From Diploptera punctata (lineage: Eukaryota > Arthropoda > Insecta > Blattodea > Blaberidae), in the NCBI GenBank assembly GCA_030220185.1, contig JASPKZ010000426.1, positions 248,001-312,000 of the forward strand: 64,000 nucleotides of DNA, given 5' to 3'. Numbering within the stretch: the stretch's first letter is position 1; each line of letters opens with the position of its first letter. Below are positions 33,427 through 46,287 of the stretch, piece after piece. The notes beneath the pieces are model-generated. The model made no database searches. It saw nothing but the letters and a program-made list of their open reading frames with translations, and was not told the origin of the DNA. A program made the position numbers and the translations under genes.

Positions 33427-34097
33427 GACTATTTAACTCATGCCCCAAATGGGAGTCAATGACCAATCACGTTTCAATGATTTCTGTATTACAACCAATC
33501 AGAGACGTGTTTCACGAAATAATTATCAACGTTAGGATTATCATATATTAAGCAAAGCTCCTCCTTTTTAATATTCTGAACAGGTCTGACCGTTATTTTG
33601 CAGTGACTGAGCCTATAACAAATACGGCTACCAGATTGTATATAATAGTGCTTACATGTCAACATTGTAGCAATTGATTATACCACCAAAAAAGAAACCA
33701 CTGTTTGCACTTTCTTAATGTATACGACATCAAAAATGAATTAATATACAGATTGATGTGTTTCATTTTTTCTCCACTAGAGAGCATTCTTACAATATTG
33801 CGTTCCTTTGGCAATAAATAGTATGATCTGGTTGCAGTGATAAACAAAAGAAGCAGTAGAAGCGTAGGCTACCTATCGTTTCTCATTAGTTTTCAAACAT
33901 CACCGTTTACTTTAAATATAAAATATTTTTAAATAACTGTAGTTAAATAATGATTTGTGAGTAAACAGCTTTATTTTATTCGTTAAATAGTCCTAACAAA
34001 TGCCACTCTTGATTTCCAAATTCTCTAGATAAATTCACTCCTCACTTCGTGAGTCGTGAATTTATCGATAATTTGGAAATCACTCGTGGCATTACTT
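33427..34097 (+). repeat. Repeat Y copy 1 with terminal hairpin
   Basis: Aligns over its whole length with 44593-45345, starting ACTATTTAACTCATGCCCCAAATGGGAGTC and ending in a 95-nt hairpin (33999-34093) that opens AATGCCACTC and closes GAGTGGCATT-like around the loop CACTTCGTG. No coding potential. A short third copy of the hairpin end lies at 58944-59040. Class unknown; a strong 3' hairpin recalls some non-autonomous DNA elements and SINE-like elements. Confidence 0.8.
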
Positions 34098-34456
34098 ATG
34101 AAGGTCTCACATTATCTTGACTGTTGTCAGTTCGTAATATGACTATAAGATAGAATGCACTTAGCAATTAGCATGTTATTATTTTTGTATAAGGATTTTC
34201 TCTACATTACGGTAGTTATCCTTCAGCTCAACTGTATTTTGCTCCGCCACAGATTTCAATCCTCAGCGTAATATTCTTTAATGTATCTGTTTATCGTCTT
34301 TCTTCTCACTTCAACTATCCATTGTTCCCTGCATTTCCCCTCCTCCCGCCTTCAGCATTCCAATCCAGCATCATTCTTGGGATCCTATTATTCTCAACCC
34401 TCTTCTGATATCCATACTATTACAATCTTCATTCTACTATTACTTATTATTATTAC

Positions 34457-34493
<37 letters not shown>

Positions 34494-35018
34494 TTATTAT
34501 TCATTTTCACTATAACGTCAGGTATCATGGAGGATAGCATATCAACATCAACACTTTATGGGAGGAAACCTATTTTATTTTATTTTATTAAGACCCAGGA
34601 TAGAAAGGAGTAGTTGATTGTTACTAGGGCGGCTAAGGCTCGAGTAAAAGGGCCGTGAAGCCAAAGAAGAACAACGTATTTATTATAGAACAAGATACTC
34701 GTAATTCCGAAAAAAATTGTAATAAGATACATAACTTTAAATATTTTTTTATTATTAAAGATAAATATTTATACTTGATTGTTACGTTTGCATTATAGAA
34801 ATGTTAAGTTTAAAAATCTACATAATTTCATCAGTAATATTTTCCATGAATATATCCTATTAGTAGGAGGAGCAACAAATTATATTTGTTCGTAAAAGTA
34901 GACTAATGCAAATTTGTTTAAGAAAATGTTCAAAATAACTAATTAAATATTTTTCTTTCTCCTACGATAATTGTCTTCATTACATTTCATCAGTTTTTCG
35001 ATCCATGTATGTTAGTAA

Positions 35019-35079
<61 letters not shown>

Positions 35080-35369
35080 CCCGACTCTTAACTTTACTAT
35101 CTAACCTCTCTTGGTTAACTCTTGTTTTTTCGACCGTGACGCCATTATGGCATCCGAGGGATAGGGAGTCTTTCCTTTCTTCCATTTCTTCTTTACTTTA
35201 TTTTCTTTTCTTCTCCAGAAAAGCCTGACCAGAGGCGATAAGATGGCAGCCCCATCACTGGTCTTACCTTCCTTTGGCGAGCAACCAATCGAAGGGACTA
35301 TTATTATGCTTTCAAGTCTTATACGAGAATTTCCCGGAAGGATCAAATTTATGACGACCAAAGCATGAA
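34098..35369. other. Stretch with two (ATT)n microsatellites, no recognised gene
   Basis: (ATT)n at 34437-34500 and 35018-35080. Frames between them have no motif. From about 35100 a low-complexity CTT-rich stretch leads up to LINE-C and may be its 5'UTR. Confidence 0.5.
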
Positions 35370-37925
35370 AAAGAACAATTCTTGGAAGAAAAAATTGCTT
35401 TTTAGTACATGGAATTAACTATAAAGATGATCAATTAGATGATATATTGTGCTAAAAGGGAATTTCATTAGCTCTAATATCAGAAACAAAAAATAAATTA
35501 CAAGGCACCAAAGAAACTCAAAATTACATTCAGTTTTATAGTGGTGTAAAAAAACATTCGTGCACAAGCAGGAGTAGCCATAGGAGTATAGGACCATATG
35601 GAGTGCAAACCTGTAAAAGAAATGGCTTATGGTTAATTGGCTTTGTCATGTTTAATCAATTCACAATAATGAATTCAGTATTTAACCACAAGGATAGTCA
35701 CAAATATACGTGGGAAGCCAGGAGCCTTGAATCAATTATCGACTATGCAATATGTAATAAAAAATTAGCATCTAGAGTTTGATACAAGAGTTTACAGAGG
35801 GCCTGAAATCGGATCAGACCCTTACTTACTTGTTTCTCCAATTCGATGCCACCGAGATGGAAAAATAAAAATAAATTTAATAATACAAAATTTGAAAATG
35901 TGCACCATACTTATAAAGTAAGCCTTTTCCGAGACCCCACTATTACCTGGCTATACAAATGCAGATTAGATCGTCTAGTTTCAAAAAACACCCGTTGGCA
36001 AAGATATTGAAGAAGAATGGCTTGCTCTACAAAGTATTTTGACACAAGCAACAAATGAAAGCCTGGGTATCAAAACTAAATGGAATCGAGAAAACGGACT
36101 ACGGATATGGTATGAAAACACCAAAAAAAGTAATTGATGGTAAACGTGAAGCATAGAAAAAATTCTTGTCTACAAAAAAAATATGAAGATAAAGCAGAGT
36201 ATCATAGGAAGAGAGCTATAGCTAAATATGAAGTTCGCAAAAAACATAGAAAATGCTGGGAACAGTTTGTATCATTTTAGGAAAATTATATCACTAGGCC
36301 TCAACGAAAAATATATAAAGTTTTAAAAAATTTAAACAATGATTCGAAAGAAAATGCACATTTAAATCGTATATCTAAAGAATCTTGGTTTAATTACTTT
36401 CATCATTTATGGACACAAAAATATGATTTATTACAAATACCGATTTCTAATAACATTGCTTTGGAACAAATTTCTATTTAACTGATGTTAAATCATTAAA
36501 AAGTAACAAAGCTCCCGGAGAAGACCACATTAATCAGGAATTATTTAAATTTTCAACTAAAAGTTTTTAGACAGATATCTTATTCTCCTTAATATGATAA
36601 GGGAAGGACAAGAACCAATACAAAGCTGGAAAAAATCCATTGTAATACTAATCTTCAAAAAATGAAGTCGCCAAATCCAAGATAACTATCGCTATCGTTG
36701 AATTAGCTTGTTGAAGCCTGGATATAAAATTTATGCTAATATAGTTAAGAATAAACTGAAAAAAATATGAAAATATAATTGGAGAAGAGCAGAATGGATT
36801 CAGAAAGGGTAGATCTTGTACAGATTGATTATTCACTCTAAAACTACTATTAGAAAAGCACACGGGATTCAATATAGAAACTGATATCGCCTTTAATGAG
36901 TTCATAAAAGCTTTTGACAAAGTAGACAGAAATATTTTATTACAAATTTTAGCTGATGATAACATTCCACAAACATATAATACTGATATCTTCAACATCT
37001 ATAAAGTTAATGAAATCTCTGTTAAACAAGATGGCAAATTATCTTCTTAGAAAAAGATCAGCACTGGAGTAAGACAGGGATATGGACTTTCACCGGTGCT
37101 TTTCATTATATATATGAATAGAATAATGAACGAATGGAGGAAAACACATCGGGGATGTACACACATCAATAGGAACCTCAAACTCGATGCTATTCTTTTT
37201 GCAGACGATTTAGCGCTTCTGGCACTTTCCGAAAGTGATTTCCAAAGATAAATTTATAATTTACAAAAAAAATAGTTGCCAAATTTAATATGGAAATATC
37301 AACTAACAATACTAAAATTACGGCATTTCAAGGTAAGGACTCCATACAAAGTAAAATCAGTCTCCAGAATAAAATTTTAGAGAGATCTAATAAATTTAAA
37401 TAACTTTGATATTATCTTTCTATCTGGGATGGAAAGGATATCCCTGAAAAAATTACTAGTTATAATAAATGTTTGGGAATTATTAATCAAGTTATAAAAC
37501 CATCCTTTGCACGAAAAAAAAAACACCAGATTACGTTTATATAACACTGTGGCTAGACCAGTGTTCACCTATGGTAGTGAAGCATGGACACTAAAAAGAC
37601 AACATGAAATCTGAATAACGGCTTGAGAAATGAGATTCATGCGCAGAACAGCTGGTTACACCAGATGGGATCTAAAAATAAACAACGATATCTTAAAATA
37701 ATTGAAGACTACGCCAATTTTGGAATACATTAAAGAGTACCAATTAAATTGGAAACACCATCTTGAAAGAATGAGTTCAAATCGGATCCTCAAAGCTGTC
37801 TATAATTATATACAAAGAGGACGAAGATCTCTGGCCGTCCTGTGAAACGCTGGAGGGAGAATTTTCTATAGGATCATAACATGCCTTGGCCTAATACTTG
37901 AGAGGAAGAAGAAGAAGAAGAAGAT
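35370..37925 (+). mobile_element. LINE-C, near full-length, decayed
   Basis: In order: endonuclease start FSTWNINYKDDQ-like at about 35395 with ISETKNK, then YTWEARSLESIIDYAI at about 35710 (end of endonuclease); RT blocks SNKAPGEDHINQELF at about 36500, AEQNGFRKGRSC at about 36787, AFNEFIKAFDKVDR at about 36890 (motif A), GVRQGYGLSPVLFIIYMNR at about 37065, and FADDLALL with the catalytic pair at 37198-37209 (motif C). The C-terminal region matches 4821-5352. The tail is (GAA)n. More than ten stops or frameshifts are visible. It meets the tail of a LINE-B in the opposite orientation. Confidence 0.88.
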
Positions 37926-37934
37926 ATAATTATG

Positions 37935-37969
<35 letters not shown>

Positions 37970-38085
37970 TATTATTATCATTATCATTATTATAATTATC
38001 TTCATCATGATTATCCTCCTTATCTTTTTCATCATTATTGTCATCATTATTGTCATCATTATAAGTATCTTCATACTTACTTTTA
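37926..38085 (-). repeat. LINE-B tail microsatellite (ATT/ATC)n
   Basis: Read on the minus strand this follows the 3' end of the LINE-B at 38086-41337 as (TAAG)-like, then (GAT/AAT)n. It ends exactly where the (GAA)n tail of LINE-C begins, so the two LINEs lie tail to tail. Confidence 0.88.
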
Positions 38086-41000
38086 CTCACTGGCAACATC
38101 AAACCCATAGGTTCATGGCCGCCCGGACATAAGCTCTCCATACATCCCTATCCTGTGCCAATGCTTTCCAATCATTCCCTGTATAATCTACTTCCCTCAA
38201 ATCATAGTTAATGTTATTCTCCAACCTCATTCTTGGTCTACCAATTGGGCGTTTTCCCTCTGGCTTTCCTACAAGAAGCTCCATGCAAGTCTTGCATTCT
38301 CCATACGTGCAACATGTCCTGCCCATCGCAGTCTACGAGACTTAACTATTCTTATTATATCTGGCTTCCCATAAAGACCATGTAGTTCATTGTTATGTAG
38401 TCTTCTCCATCCACCTGTCTGTTCATCTCACTTTGGTCCAAAAATTTTCCTAATTACTTTATTCCCAAACACTTGTAATCTATATTCCTCCCTTAAAGTA
38501 AGAGTCCATGTTTCGCACCCATATAATATAACAGGTAGAATAATAGTTTTATATATTTTCAGTTTAACGTTTTTTGAAAAAGTTGGGACATCAAGAGTCT
38601 CTGCAATGCATAATAGCACGCATTTCCAGTATTGAGCCTATGCTTCATTTCTTAGTGCTCTCATTCCTCTTTGTGATTATTGTTCCTAGGTACTTGAATT
38701 CAGCCACTTCCTGAAAATTTTCTCACTTGTCATTAGCTGTCCATTTCCATTATATAATGAATGACCATATATTTAGTTTTATTGATATTATTTCCAGTCT
38801 TAATTTCTTAGTGTTACTCAATAGTGCGTGCGCGTTGTCGTTTAGTATCTCCTCGCTATCGGCCAATAATAATACATCATCAGCATAAACTAACAGCTTA
38901 TTAATACATATTGAGTTGTAAGCCTTCCTCATTCTCTAAAGATTTAATGGCATGCTCTAGTACAAAATTAAATAGTAGAGGAGATAGTGCATCTCCTTGC
39001 TTCAACCCATTCTGGATTTCAAAAGTGTCCGAAAACTGTTTGCCTACACACACCCCCTACTCTTTGTGCCATTTAGACACATTCGTATAAGTCTAACTAC
39101 ATTTTAGGAATTCCGAACTCCAGCGGATACTATATAACTTCTCCCTCTTAATTGAATCATATGCTTTCTTGAAGTCTACATATAGTTGATGTACAGTACC
39201 CTTATATTCACATTAATTTTCTAAAATTTGTCTTATACTAAAATCTGATCTGTTGTAGAGCTGTTTCTTCTAAATGCACATTGATGGTCTCCTAGAATGT
39301 CATCAATATAGGGAGTACGTCTGCTAACTGATATATTTGTTAGAATTTTGTACGAAGTTGAAAGTACTGAGATGCCCATGTAGTTGTTGCAATCAGTTTT
39401 ATCTCCTTTCTTATAAATTGGTAGGATAATTGATGCTTTCCGTTCATCTGGAAGAGCTTCTTTTCCCAAACCATACTAAGCAACCAGCGTATCTTGTCCA
39501 TCAATTTTTTCCCCCTGATTTTATCAATTCTGCTGGGATCTCATCTGAACCTGATGCTTTACACATCTTCAGTTTTTCAATCGCTATTTCAACCTCTAAT
39601 GCACTTGGTTCTGCGACTAGCATTTCTGCTGTCTGTAAATTATCCTTCTCAATGTCCTGTTCTGTATATACATTTAATAGCTGATTAAAGTAATTTTTCC
39701 ATCTATTTAATATACTCCTGGAATCTGAATCATATCCCCATTTTCATTCCGAATTAATTTTGTTCTAGCCTGAAACCCTTTCTTCTCTATACTAATTACC
39801 TGATATAATTCTCTAATCTTCCTATTGTTTGCGTTCATTTCAAGATCATTAATCTTCTCTCTCAAGTATTCCTCTTTTTACTCTCTAGTAACTGGTGGTT
39901 TCCCGTCTAATATTATCCAATTGCTCTAAATTTACCTCATTTAGCTCGTGTAACCATTCCATTTTTGCTAGCTTTCTTTCTTTACAATGTCGGAACATTG
40001 CTTATCAAACCATTTCTTGTTTTACCTCCTTTTCAAACAATCAATGCTTTCTGATGCTGGCATTTTAATAGTATCTCTTACAGCCTCCCATTCTTTATTA
40101 TATCAATTTCTTCTTCGTTTGCCACATTGCCATCTGAAGATTGCAAGTACTTCAAATCTATTAGCAATTTTGATTTGGCATTCTTGCCGCATTTCATCAT
40201 TTTTCAAGCTTTTAATTCAAATTTTACAGAATCGTCTTTATCGTTTGTTCCTCTCATAAGCGATAGCCGTTTTCTGATTCTCACCCTGACCTGATATGAT
40301 CCGAATTGCTGTCTGTCCCTCTAACTGATCTAACGTCGATGATGCAACTGTGCCAGCGTTTATCCACTAATACATGATCTATGTGGTTCCGACTTTCTCC
40401 ATCCGGGGACATCCAGGTGTATTTATGAATATCCTTATGCTGAAATGTTGTGCTCTTAACAATGAGATTCTTCGATGTGGCAAATGTGACTAATCTTACC
40501 CCTTTGTCTTTAATATCTTCATGAAGACTGAATTTGCGTATTGTTGGTTTGAACGTATCTTCCGCCCCACTATTGCATTAAAATCTCATAAGACAATTTT
40601 CATATGATATCGTGAAAGACTATCAAATAAACATTCTAATTCTTCATAGAACTCATCCTTGAGCTTGTCATATTTATCTTCTGTGGGGGCATGTACATTT
40701 GCAATTATAAAATCATGTGGTTTACCCTTTAGAATTATGTATGATATCCTATCACTAACAACCTTAATATCTCAGATAGAAGATAGGATCCTCCTACTGA
40801 CTAAAAACCCGTTCCAAATGCAGGTCTTTCCGCACCCCCGTAGTATAATGCAAAGCTTCCTGATTCCTGACTACTTTCTCCTGGCCACCTAACTTTCTGT
40901 AAAGTGACTATATCCAAGGGCGATTTATTTAATTCCCGCGTTAATATCTGCAGTGCTCCGCTATTGTATAAAGTCCTAACATTCCATGTTCCTATGAACA

Positions 41001-41337
41001 TGTCCCTGTGTTTGAGCCTTTGGCATGGATTCCGTGAAGTAGTCCCCGCCCAGAGAACCGAATGGGGTAGGCTACTATTTGACCTGGGGAAAATTTTACC
41101 CCAGTTGAACCCATGTCGGCATTTCTTGACGGTTGAATTTTTACGGTGAAAGTTCGTCACTCTTTCGACCAAGGTACTTTTTTCGTCTGGCTTATCACCT
41201 TCGACCAGTCCGGCATGGGTTACCCTATCGGCAGCAACGCTACCGCCGGCATAGCTCTCAGGAACATATAAGCACGAAAGCCACTCCACCACGATAAGGT
41301 AAAGATACCATGGAGGGATCAGTATCTTCATTATCAT
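38086..41337 (-). mobile_element. LINE-B, near full-length, decayed, minus strand
   Basis: The most complete LINE-B here. From the 5' end (41337): an open 178-codon stretch that includes EGDKPDEKSTLVERV and the endonuclease start FIGTWNVRTLYNSG; the usual catalytic LQEVRW reads LQKVRW, so the Glu is lost. The rest of the endonuclease is in broken frames to about 40270. RT: LPIYKKGDKTDCNNYMGISVLS (39440-39370), FRRNSSTTDQI, then VYADDVLL with intact YADD at about 38887-38876. C-terminus 38619-38090 as in the copy at 32460-33198. The 5' end abuts an RNase H-bearing LINE on the plus strand. Confidence 0.9.
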
Positions 41338-42635
41338 CAGAAACTGCAGAGCGTTGAGAGATTAATAAACGTCGAAACACTGTCCTTTGAAGCTTCATGT
41401 GTAGTTGCTGGTGTCAAACCTATTAACATAACAATTAACGAAGCAACAAAAATTGACAGAATCATAAATGGAATGACTCTAGACGGCGTGGATTTTGGCA
41501 CGCTACTCGAAAAAAGTACCAGGCCCAATCCAGCTGACAGAATAACCATAGAGGAAGAAATAAAAACAATGTATACAATCTAGAATTATACACTGATGGA
41601 AGTAGAATACAAGGCACGGTTGGAGCAGCAACAATATTCTACAAACAGGATGCATTATTACACAGAATTAAAGTCAAACTGCACGATAAGTGCTCCAACA
41701 ATCAGGCTGAACAGATTGCAATTTGAAAAGCATAGAAAACCCTTTTCGAACTAGACATCATGCATTGGGAAAGAAATATCGCCCTTTATAGAGACAGCCT
41801 AATAACTTTACCTTCATTAGGAAACAAATCTAAAGATAACTTTGTAATAGGGGAAATACACAACAAATTTGAGAATCCTTAAACTACAAAAATGGTTCAT
41901 ATATTTCTCATGGATCAAAGCGCACGCAGGATTAATCGGGTATGAGCTAGCTGACAAATATGCAAATTAAGCTGCTCTTGAAAACAGCAGAAACGTAGTA
42001 TATACCAAACACCCCAAACCCTCAATCGTGAGTGCTGTCAAGGAAGAAGGACTTCAGCAATGGCAACAACAGTGGGACAACACAACCAAAGGCTCCCAAA
42101 GCAAACGATTCTTTCCCTTCTCTCATCCTCAGAATGAAACTAAACGTCCATATTAACCCAGCAACAACAGTAATTATGAGTGGACACGGCAAAACGAAGG
42201 CATATATTTACAGGATTGGCGCAATAGGTGATCCCACTTGTACCTGCCTGCAAGAGGAACAATCAGTACAGCATCTACTCTGCAGGTGTCCAAAACTACG
42301 AAAACAAATGGACGAGATGAAACTGGCGATTGAACTGGAAAAAGCACAATGGCCAGTACCTTTGCAGCAACTACTCTCAAGACACCTACTGCATTTTTCC
42401 AAATTTATTACAAACATAGACTTTGGCACGTTATAGACAAATTGTATCACCATAAACAATATTTGTATAATTTGTATATATTGTGTTACCAAATAGGCAG
42501 AGAATATCAGATTAGGTTAAAGCAATTAAGAACATGTATATAAGAACCAAAGTGTCAAATTAATTTGAAGTAAATTCGAATATAGTATGTAGTATTGCGT
42601 TATATAATGGGACATACTGAATAAAGCCAATTAAA
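41338..42635 (+). mobile_element. 5'-truncated LINE with RNase H (I/R1-type), decayed
   Basis: Begins in the linker before RNase H (RLQRV..-like text, EASCVVAGVKPI). The RNase H domain starts with ELYTDGSRIQGTVGAATIFY at about 41578 and continues KCSNNQAEQIAI; further on come WIKAHAGLIGYELADKYAN at about 41918 and, open at 42032-42436, a zinc-knuckle end DPTCTCLQEEQSVQHLLCRC. This domain order after RT is characteristic of I/R1-group LINEs. The 3' end has GAATAAAGCCAATTAAAATAAA and enters a trinucleotide array. Stops and one frameshift are present, and RT is missing. Confidence 0.85.
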
Positions 42636-43156
42636 ATAAATCATTATTATTATCATCGTTATCATTATCATCGTTATCGTTATCATAGTTATCGTTATCA
42701 TCGTTATCGTTATCATAGTTATCGTTATCATCGTTATAGTTATCATTGTAAGCGTTATCATCGTAATCGTTATCATCGTTACCATTATCATCGATATCAT
42801 TATCATCGATATCATCGTTATCGATATCATCGTTATCATCATCATTGTTATCGTCATCATAATCGTAATCGTCATCATAGTTATCGTCATCATAGTTATC
42901 GTCATCATCGTTATCGTCATCGTCATCATCGTTATCGTCATCATCGTTATAGTCATCATCGTTATCGTCATCATTGTTATCATCATCATCGTTATCATCA
43001 TCATCGTTATCATCACCATCATCGTTAACATCATCATCGTTATCATAATCATCATCGTTATCACTATCATCGTTATCATTTTCATCGTTATCATTATTAT
43101 CATTATTATCAGCATTTTCATCATCAGTATCATCATTATTATTATCATCAGTACTG

Positions 43157-43199
<43 letters not shown>

Positions 43200-43265
43200 C
43201 AGCATTATTATTATCATCATTATCCCATAATAATAATAATCATTATTATTATTATTATTATTATT
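42636..43265. repeat. ~630 bp complex ATT/ATC/GTT trinucleotide array
   Basis: Built of TTATCA, TCATCG and TTATCG hexamers in changing order, grading at the right into pure (ATT)n. It starts directly after the tail of the RNase H LINE. The 206-codon Met/Ile/Thr-rich minus frame is purely repeat-derived. Confidence 0.95.
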
Positions 43266-43304
43266 GTTACTGTTATATGAGAAATCCAGCTATGTTATAT
43301 ACAG

Positions 43305-44095
43305 TAGATTCGAAACATAGTCTCTTAATTTAAGGGAGTAGAAAATATAAGATAATAAAGTTCTTACGAGAAATTTTGGACCGAAGACCGAAAATAGACA
43401 GGTGAATTGAGAAGACTTTATAAGAATTAGGTACTTGATCTTTATGGGAAACGAGAATTAATAATAACAGTTATGTCTCTTGGGCTGCTATGGGCAGGAA
43501 ATGTGACACGAATGGGGAACGAAAGACAAGAGAGGCATGAAAACTTTGTAGGAAAGCCAGAGGGAAAGCGCCAAGTAGGTAGGCCAAGAATGAGGTGGAA
43601 GAATTATATTCACCATGATTTCAGGGAGTCCCGCGCCGTAGCGGAGTGGTTAAGGCAGGAAGCCTTGGCGTAGAGCTACGGGACTTGCGCTGGTACGAGT
43701 CTCCATGGGGGAAGAAATTTTCTCATGGTATTTCAGCCAGTATAGGACCGGTGCCCACCCAGCATCGTGAGGCATTTGGGTAGCTACAGTAAGTAGCGGT
43801 TCCAAGTTGAGAAAACCAGCTATAACGGCTGGGGGACTCGATGTGCTGACCATATATCACCCCTACACTGGCTAGATAATCATCTATCTCTGTGATTGAC
43901 ACATGTGGATGTGAGGCAATCAGCAGGACGGTAGGCTAAGGACCTTCTAGGCCTGTCGCGCCATGGAATTATGATTTGAGGGAGGTTAATTATTTACGGA
44001 ACGATTTGAAGATAATAGCTCAAGATAGGGATGTATGGAGAGCTTATGTCCGCGTGGCCATGAACCACCGGTTTCAATAGTATCAGTGAGATACT
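43305..44095 (+). mobile_element. Diverged LINE-B 3' fragment split by SINE-C
   Basis: 43305-43628 and 43985-44095 together match the LINE-B C-terminal end: LRRILDRR-like text, WAGNVTRMGNERQE, KPEGKRQVGRPRMRWKN, then after the SINE 'LREVNYLRND' and RDVWRAYVRVAMNHR. The divergence from the 32460 copy makes it one of the older LINE-B copies. Confidence 0.85.
43629..43970 (+). mobile_element. SINE-C copy 1 inside LINE-B
   Basis: The head is like a tRNA Leu/Ser 5' half (CGCCGTAGCGGAGTGGTTAAGG, A box TAGCGGAGTGG). The body has GTGCCCACCCAGCATCGTGAGG and GGGTAGCTACAGTAAG; the tail ends AAGGACCTTCTAGGCCTGTCGCGCCATGG. Target duplication ATGATTTCAGGGAG (43615-43628) / ATGATTTGAGGGAG (43971-43984), 13 of 14 identical. 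It splits the diverged LINE-B fragment cleanly. Confidence 0.92.
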
Positions 44096-44154
44096 TATTA
44101 TGACAAAATTGTATACACCCTTGAAATATTTTGTATATATGCATTATTTAGTAG

Positions 44155-44370
44155 GTTTCACATTTCACCATATCTTCCTCCACCCAATTAATCTGTCGGC
44201 ATTCTCCTCCTCATCTCTCTTTCGTTCCAATCTCCACCGTCGAACTAATTTTATCTCATGCTGGTCAAAACACCATCAATCCACATTACTTTTGGTCGTC
44301 CTTATCTTCTTGGGAATTTTCCCACCGTCATTCTTTTACACGGCCATACCATTTTAATTGTTTTTTTAAA
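44155..44370 (-). mobile_element. LINE-D C-terminal fragment
   Basis: Minus strand, broken frames: KWYGxVKRM-like start, then GRPKVMWIDGVLTSMR, DGGDWNERERDEEEN and IGWRKIW. This is the basic tail after RT of a LINE of the type at 48980-50230. About 70 codons only. Confidence 0.6.
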
Positions 44371-44592
44371 ATACATAATTCAAGTTTGAACATTCATCTT
44401 TTGTTTATATATTATATATGACATGGGAAAAAAAGTAATGCTAAACGTTAGTCTGATACCTTCTTCGCTATCCAGGCTACCAGTGAAAATATTAATTATC
44501 CTTTCCTTATATACAATTTTTTACCATAATAGGCAGCAGGACACCGCTCGCAATGCCAACTTACGGCTTCTATAACAAAGAAGCATTTTAAT

Positions 44593-45345
44593 TACTATTT
44601 AACTCATGCCCCAAATGGGAGTCAATGACCAATCACATTTCATTGATTTTCGATTTACAACCAATCACAGTCGTGTTTCGCCTGGAATTTACCAACTAAA
44701 GTTTATCATAATAAAGAAAGCACCTCCTTTTTAACATTCTGAATAGGTCATAGCATTATTTTGCAGTGACCGACTCCCGAAGAAATACTGCTACCAGATT
44801 GTATATATAGTGCATGAATGTCAACACATAGCGCATGCAGGAGTTAATATAAAAACATTTGTAGTAATTGAATATACCACCAAAAAAAAAGAAAACACTG
44901 TTGGCACTTTCTTAAATGCATTTTTTCCCAGGTAATGATCCAGAAAAATATAATTGTCATATTTACATCATACGACATCAGAAATGAATTAATATACAGT
45001 TTGATGTGTTTCATTTTTCTCCACTAGAGTGCATTCTTACAATATTGCGTTCCTTTGGCAATGAATAATATGATCTGGTTGCAGTGATGAACAAAAGAAG
45101 CAAATGAAGCGTAGCCTACCAATCGTTTCTCATTTGTTTTCAAACATCGCCGTTTATATTAAATATATAAATATATTAAAATAACTATATTTAAATAATG
45201 ATTTGTGAGTAAACAACTTAATTTTATTCGCTAAATTGTCCTAACAAATGCCACTCTTGATTTCCAGATTCTCTAGATAAAGCCACTCCTCACTTCGTGA
45301 GTCGTGAATTTATCGATAACTTGGAAATCACTCGTGGCATTATTT
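44593..45345 (+). repeat. Repeat Y copy 2 with terminal hairpin
   Basis: Same element as 33427-34097, with an extra ~50 bp at about 44920-44970. The hairpin at 45247-45341 keeps the 95-nt length and most pairings of copy 1. Confidence 0.8.
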
Positions 45346-45949
45346 ATGATAATATTTTACTTTAAAGCAGTAACGCTTTTTTATTCCGATGTTATATATA
45401 TACGTATATTTGGTTTATCATGAAATTATTTCATATAACAACCAATAGCGTATCTGGAATATGCTTAAATACTGGGTTGCCATATTTGTAGGTGAAGCAG
45501 TTTTGGAACAATTCTTTAAATTTATTGTTATTAAAGTTATATACACTAGTAGAGAGGAAATCTATTACAGCGCAGCACACTGAATTGCCTAATATATTCA
45601 TAATTAATAATTTCCTGCATTTACTCTACACATAAATGTTTCCGAGATATTTATAACTTAAAATGACGTATTCCCCATTAATCGGCACAAAGTAAAGAAA
45701 ATGATAATGTTTTGTGTGACCTATATGTCGCTTACCTTATGAACATGTTACCAGAATATTTGATGATTCTCGTTTTTTCAGATGACATTATCGATGTAGT
45801 AGACCAGGAACCTTCTTATTATTTTGAAATAGATGATTTTTATTTTATTGAAATTTGTTATACTTTTGTAAATAAATTTTTGGTTAGAAAATAAAATCAC
45901 AATTATGTTTCCATAGAGTACATTAAATTAAATCCGATAGTAAATTAAT
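45346..45949. other. AT-rich stretch, one scrap of the tRNA-unit spacer, no gene
   Basis: 45346-45395 matches part of the spacer module at 18150-18185. The 60-codon frame at 45712-45894 has no motif. Confidence 0.45.
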
Positions 45950-46254
45950 AATATGACATGATAAGAAAAATAAATGCCTGGACGGGATTCGAACTCTGGG
46001 TCGGTACCCCGGCGTGTTTTCCAGTATACAACCAGGAGAATCCAATTCAAACACTTATTTTTCTTATATATATATTCTCCATTATTACTAGATGTCGCGA
46101 GAACTCGGTCTTCACTGCCACCTAATAGGTGACTATAAGAAGTAAGCAAATTAAGGAGAATATTTTTACTTTATAGCAGTGGCGCTTTATGGATGTTATA
46201 ATTACATTTTTGACATTGAGCAATGCAAGCTTAATGTGACATGATAAGAAAAAA
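45950..46254 (-). mobile_element. tRNA-like unit plus spacer, copy 3
   Basis: ATAAGAAAAATAA at 45961-45973 and its complement at 46055-46067 enclose a tRNA-like sequence on the minus strand, more decayed than copies 1 and 2 (B box reads AGTTCGAATCC; the anticodon arm is changed). The shared spacer follows, and a direct ATGATAAGAAAAA end at about 46241-46254. The composite is the same as at 17911-18238. Confidence 0.8.
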
Positions 46255-46259
46255 AATTA

Positions 46260-46287
46260 TATGTGTGTGTGTGTGTGTGTGTGTGTA
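46260..46287. repeat. (TG)n microsatellite
   Basis: About 13 perfect TG units directly after the composite tRNA-like element. Confidence 0.95.

Noticed and set aside
33083..33466. Poly-Ser and poly-Leu/Ile ORFs at the LINE-B tail
   Set aside because: They translate (TAC)n and (TAA)n microsatellites.
42600..43220. 206-codon minus-strand ORF, Met/Ile/Thr-rich
   Set aside because: It is the translation of a trinucleotide array; length comes from the lack of stops in ATT/ATC/GTT repeats.
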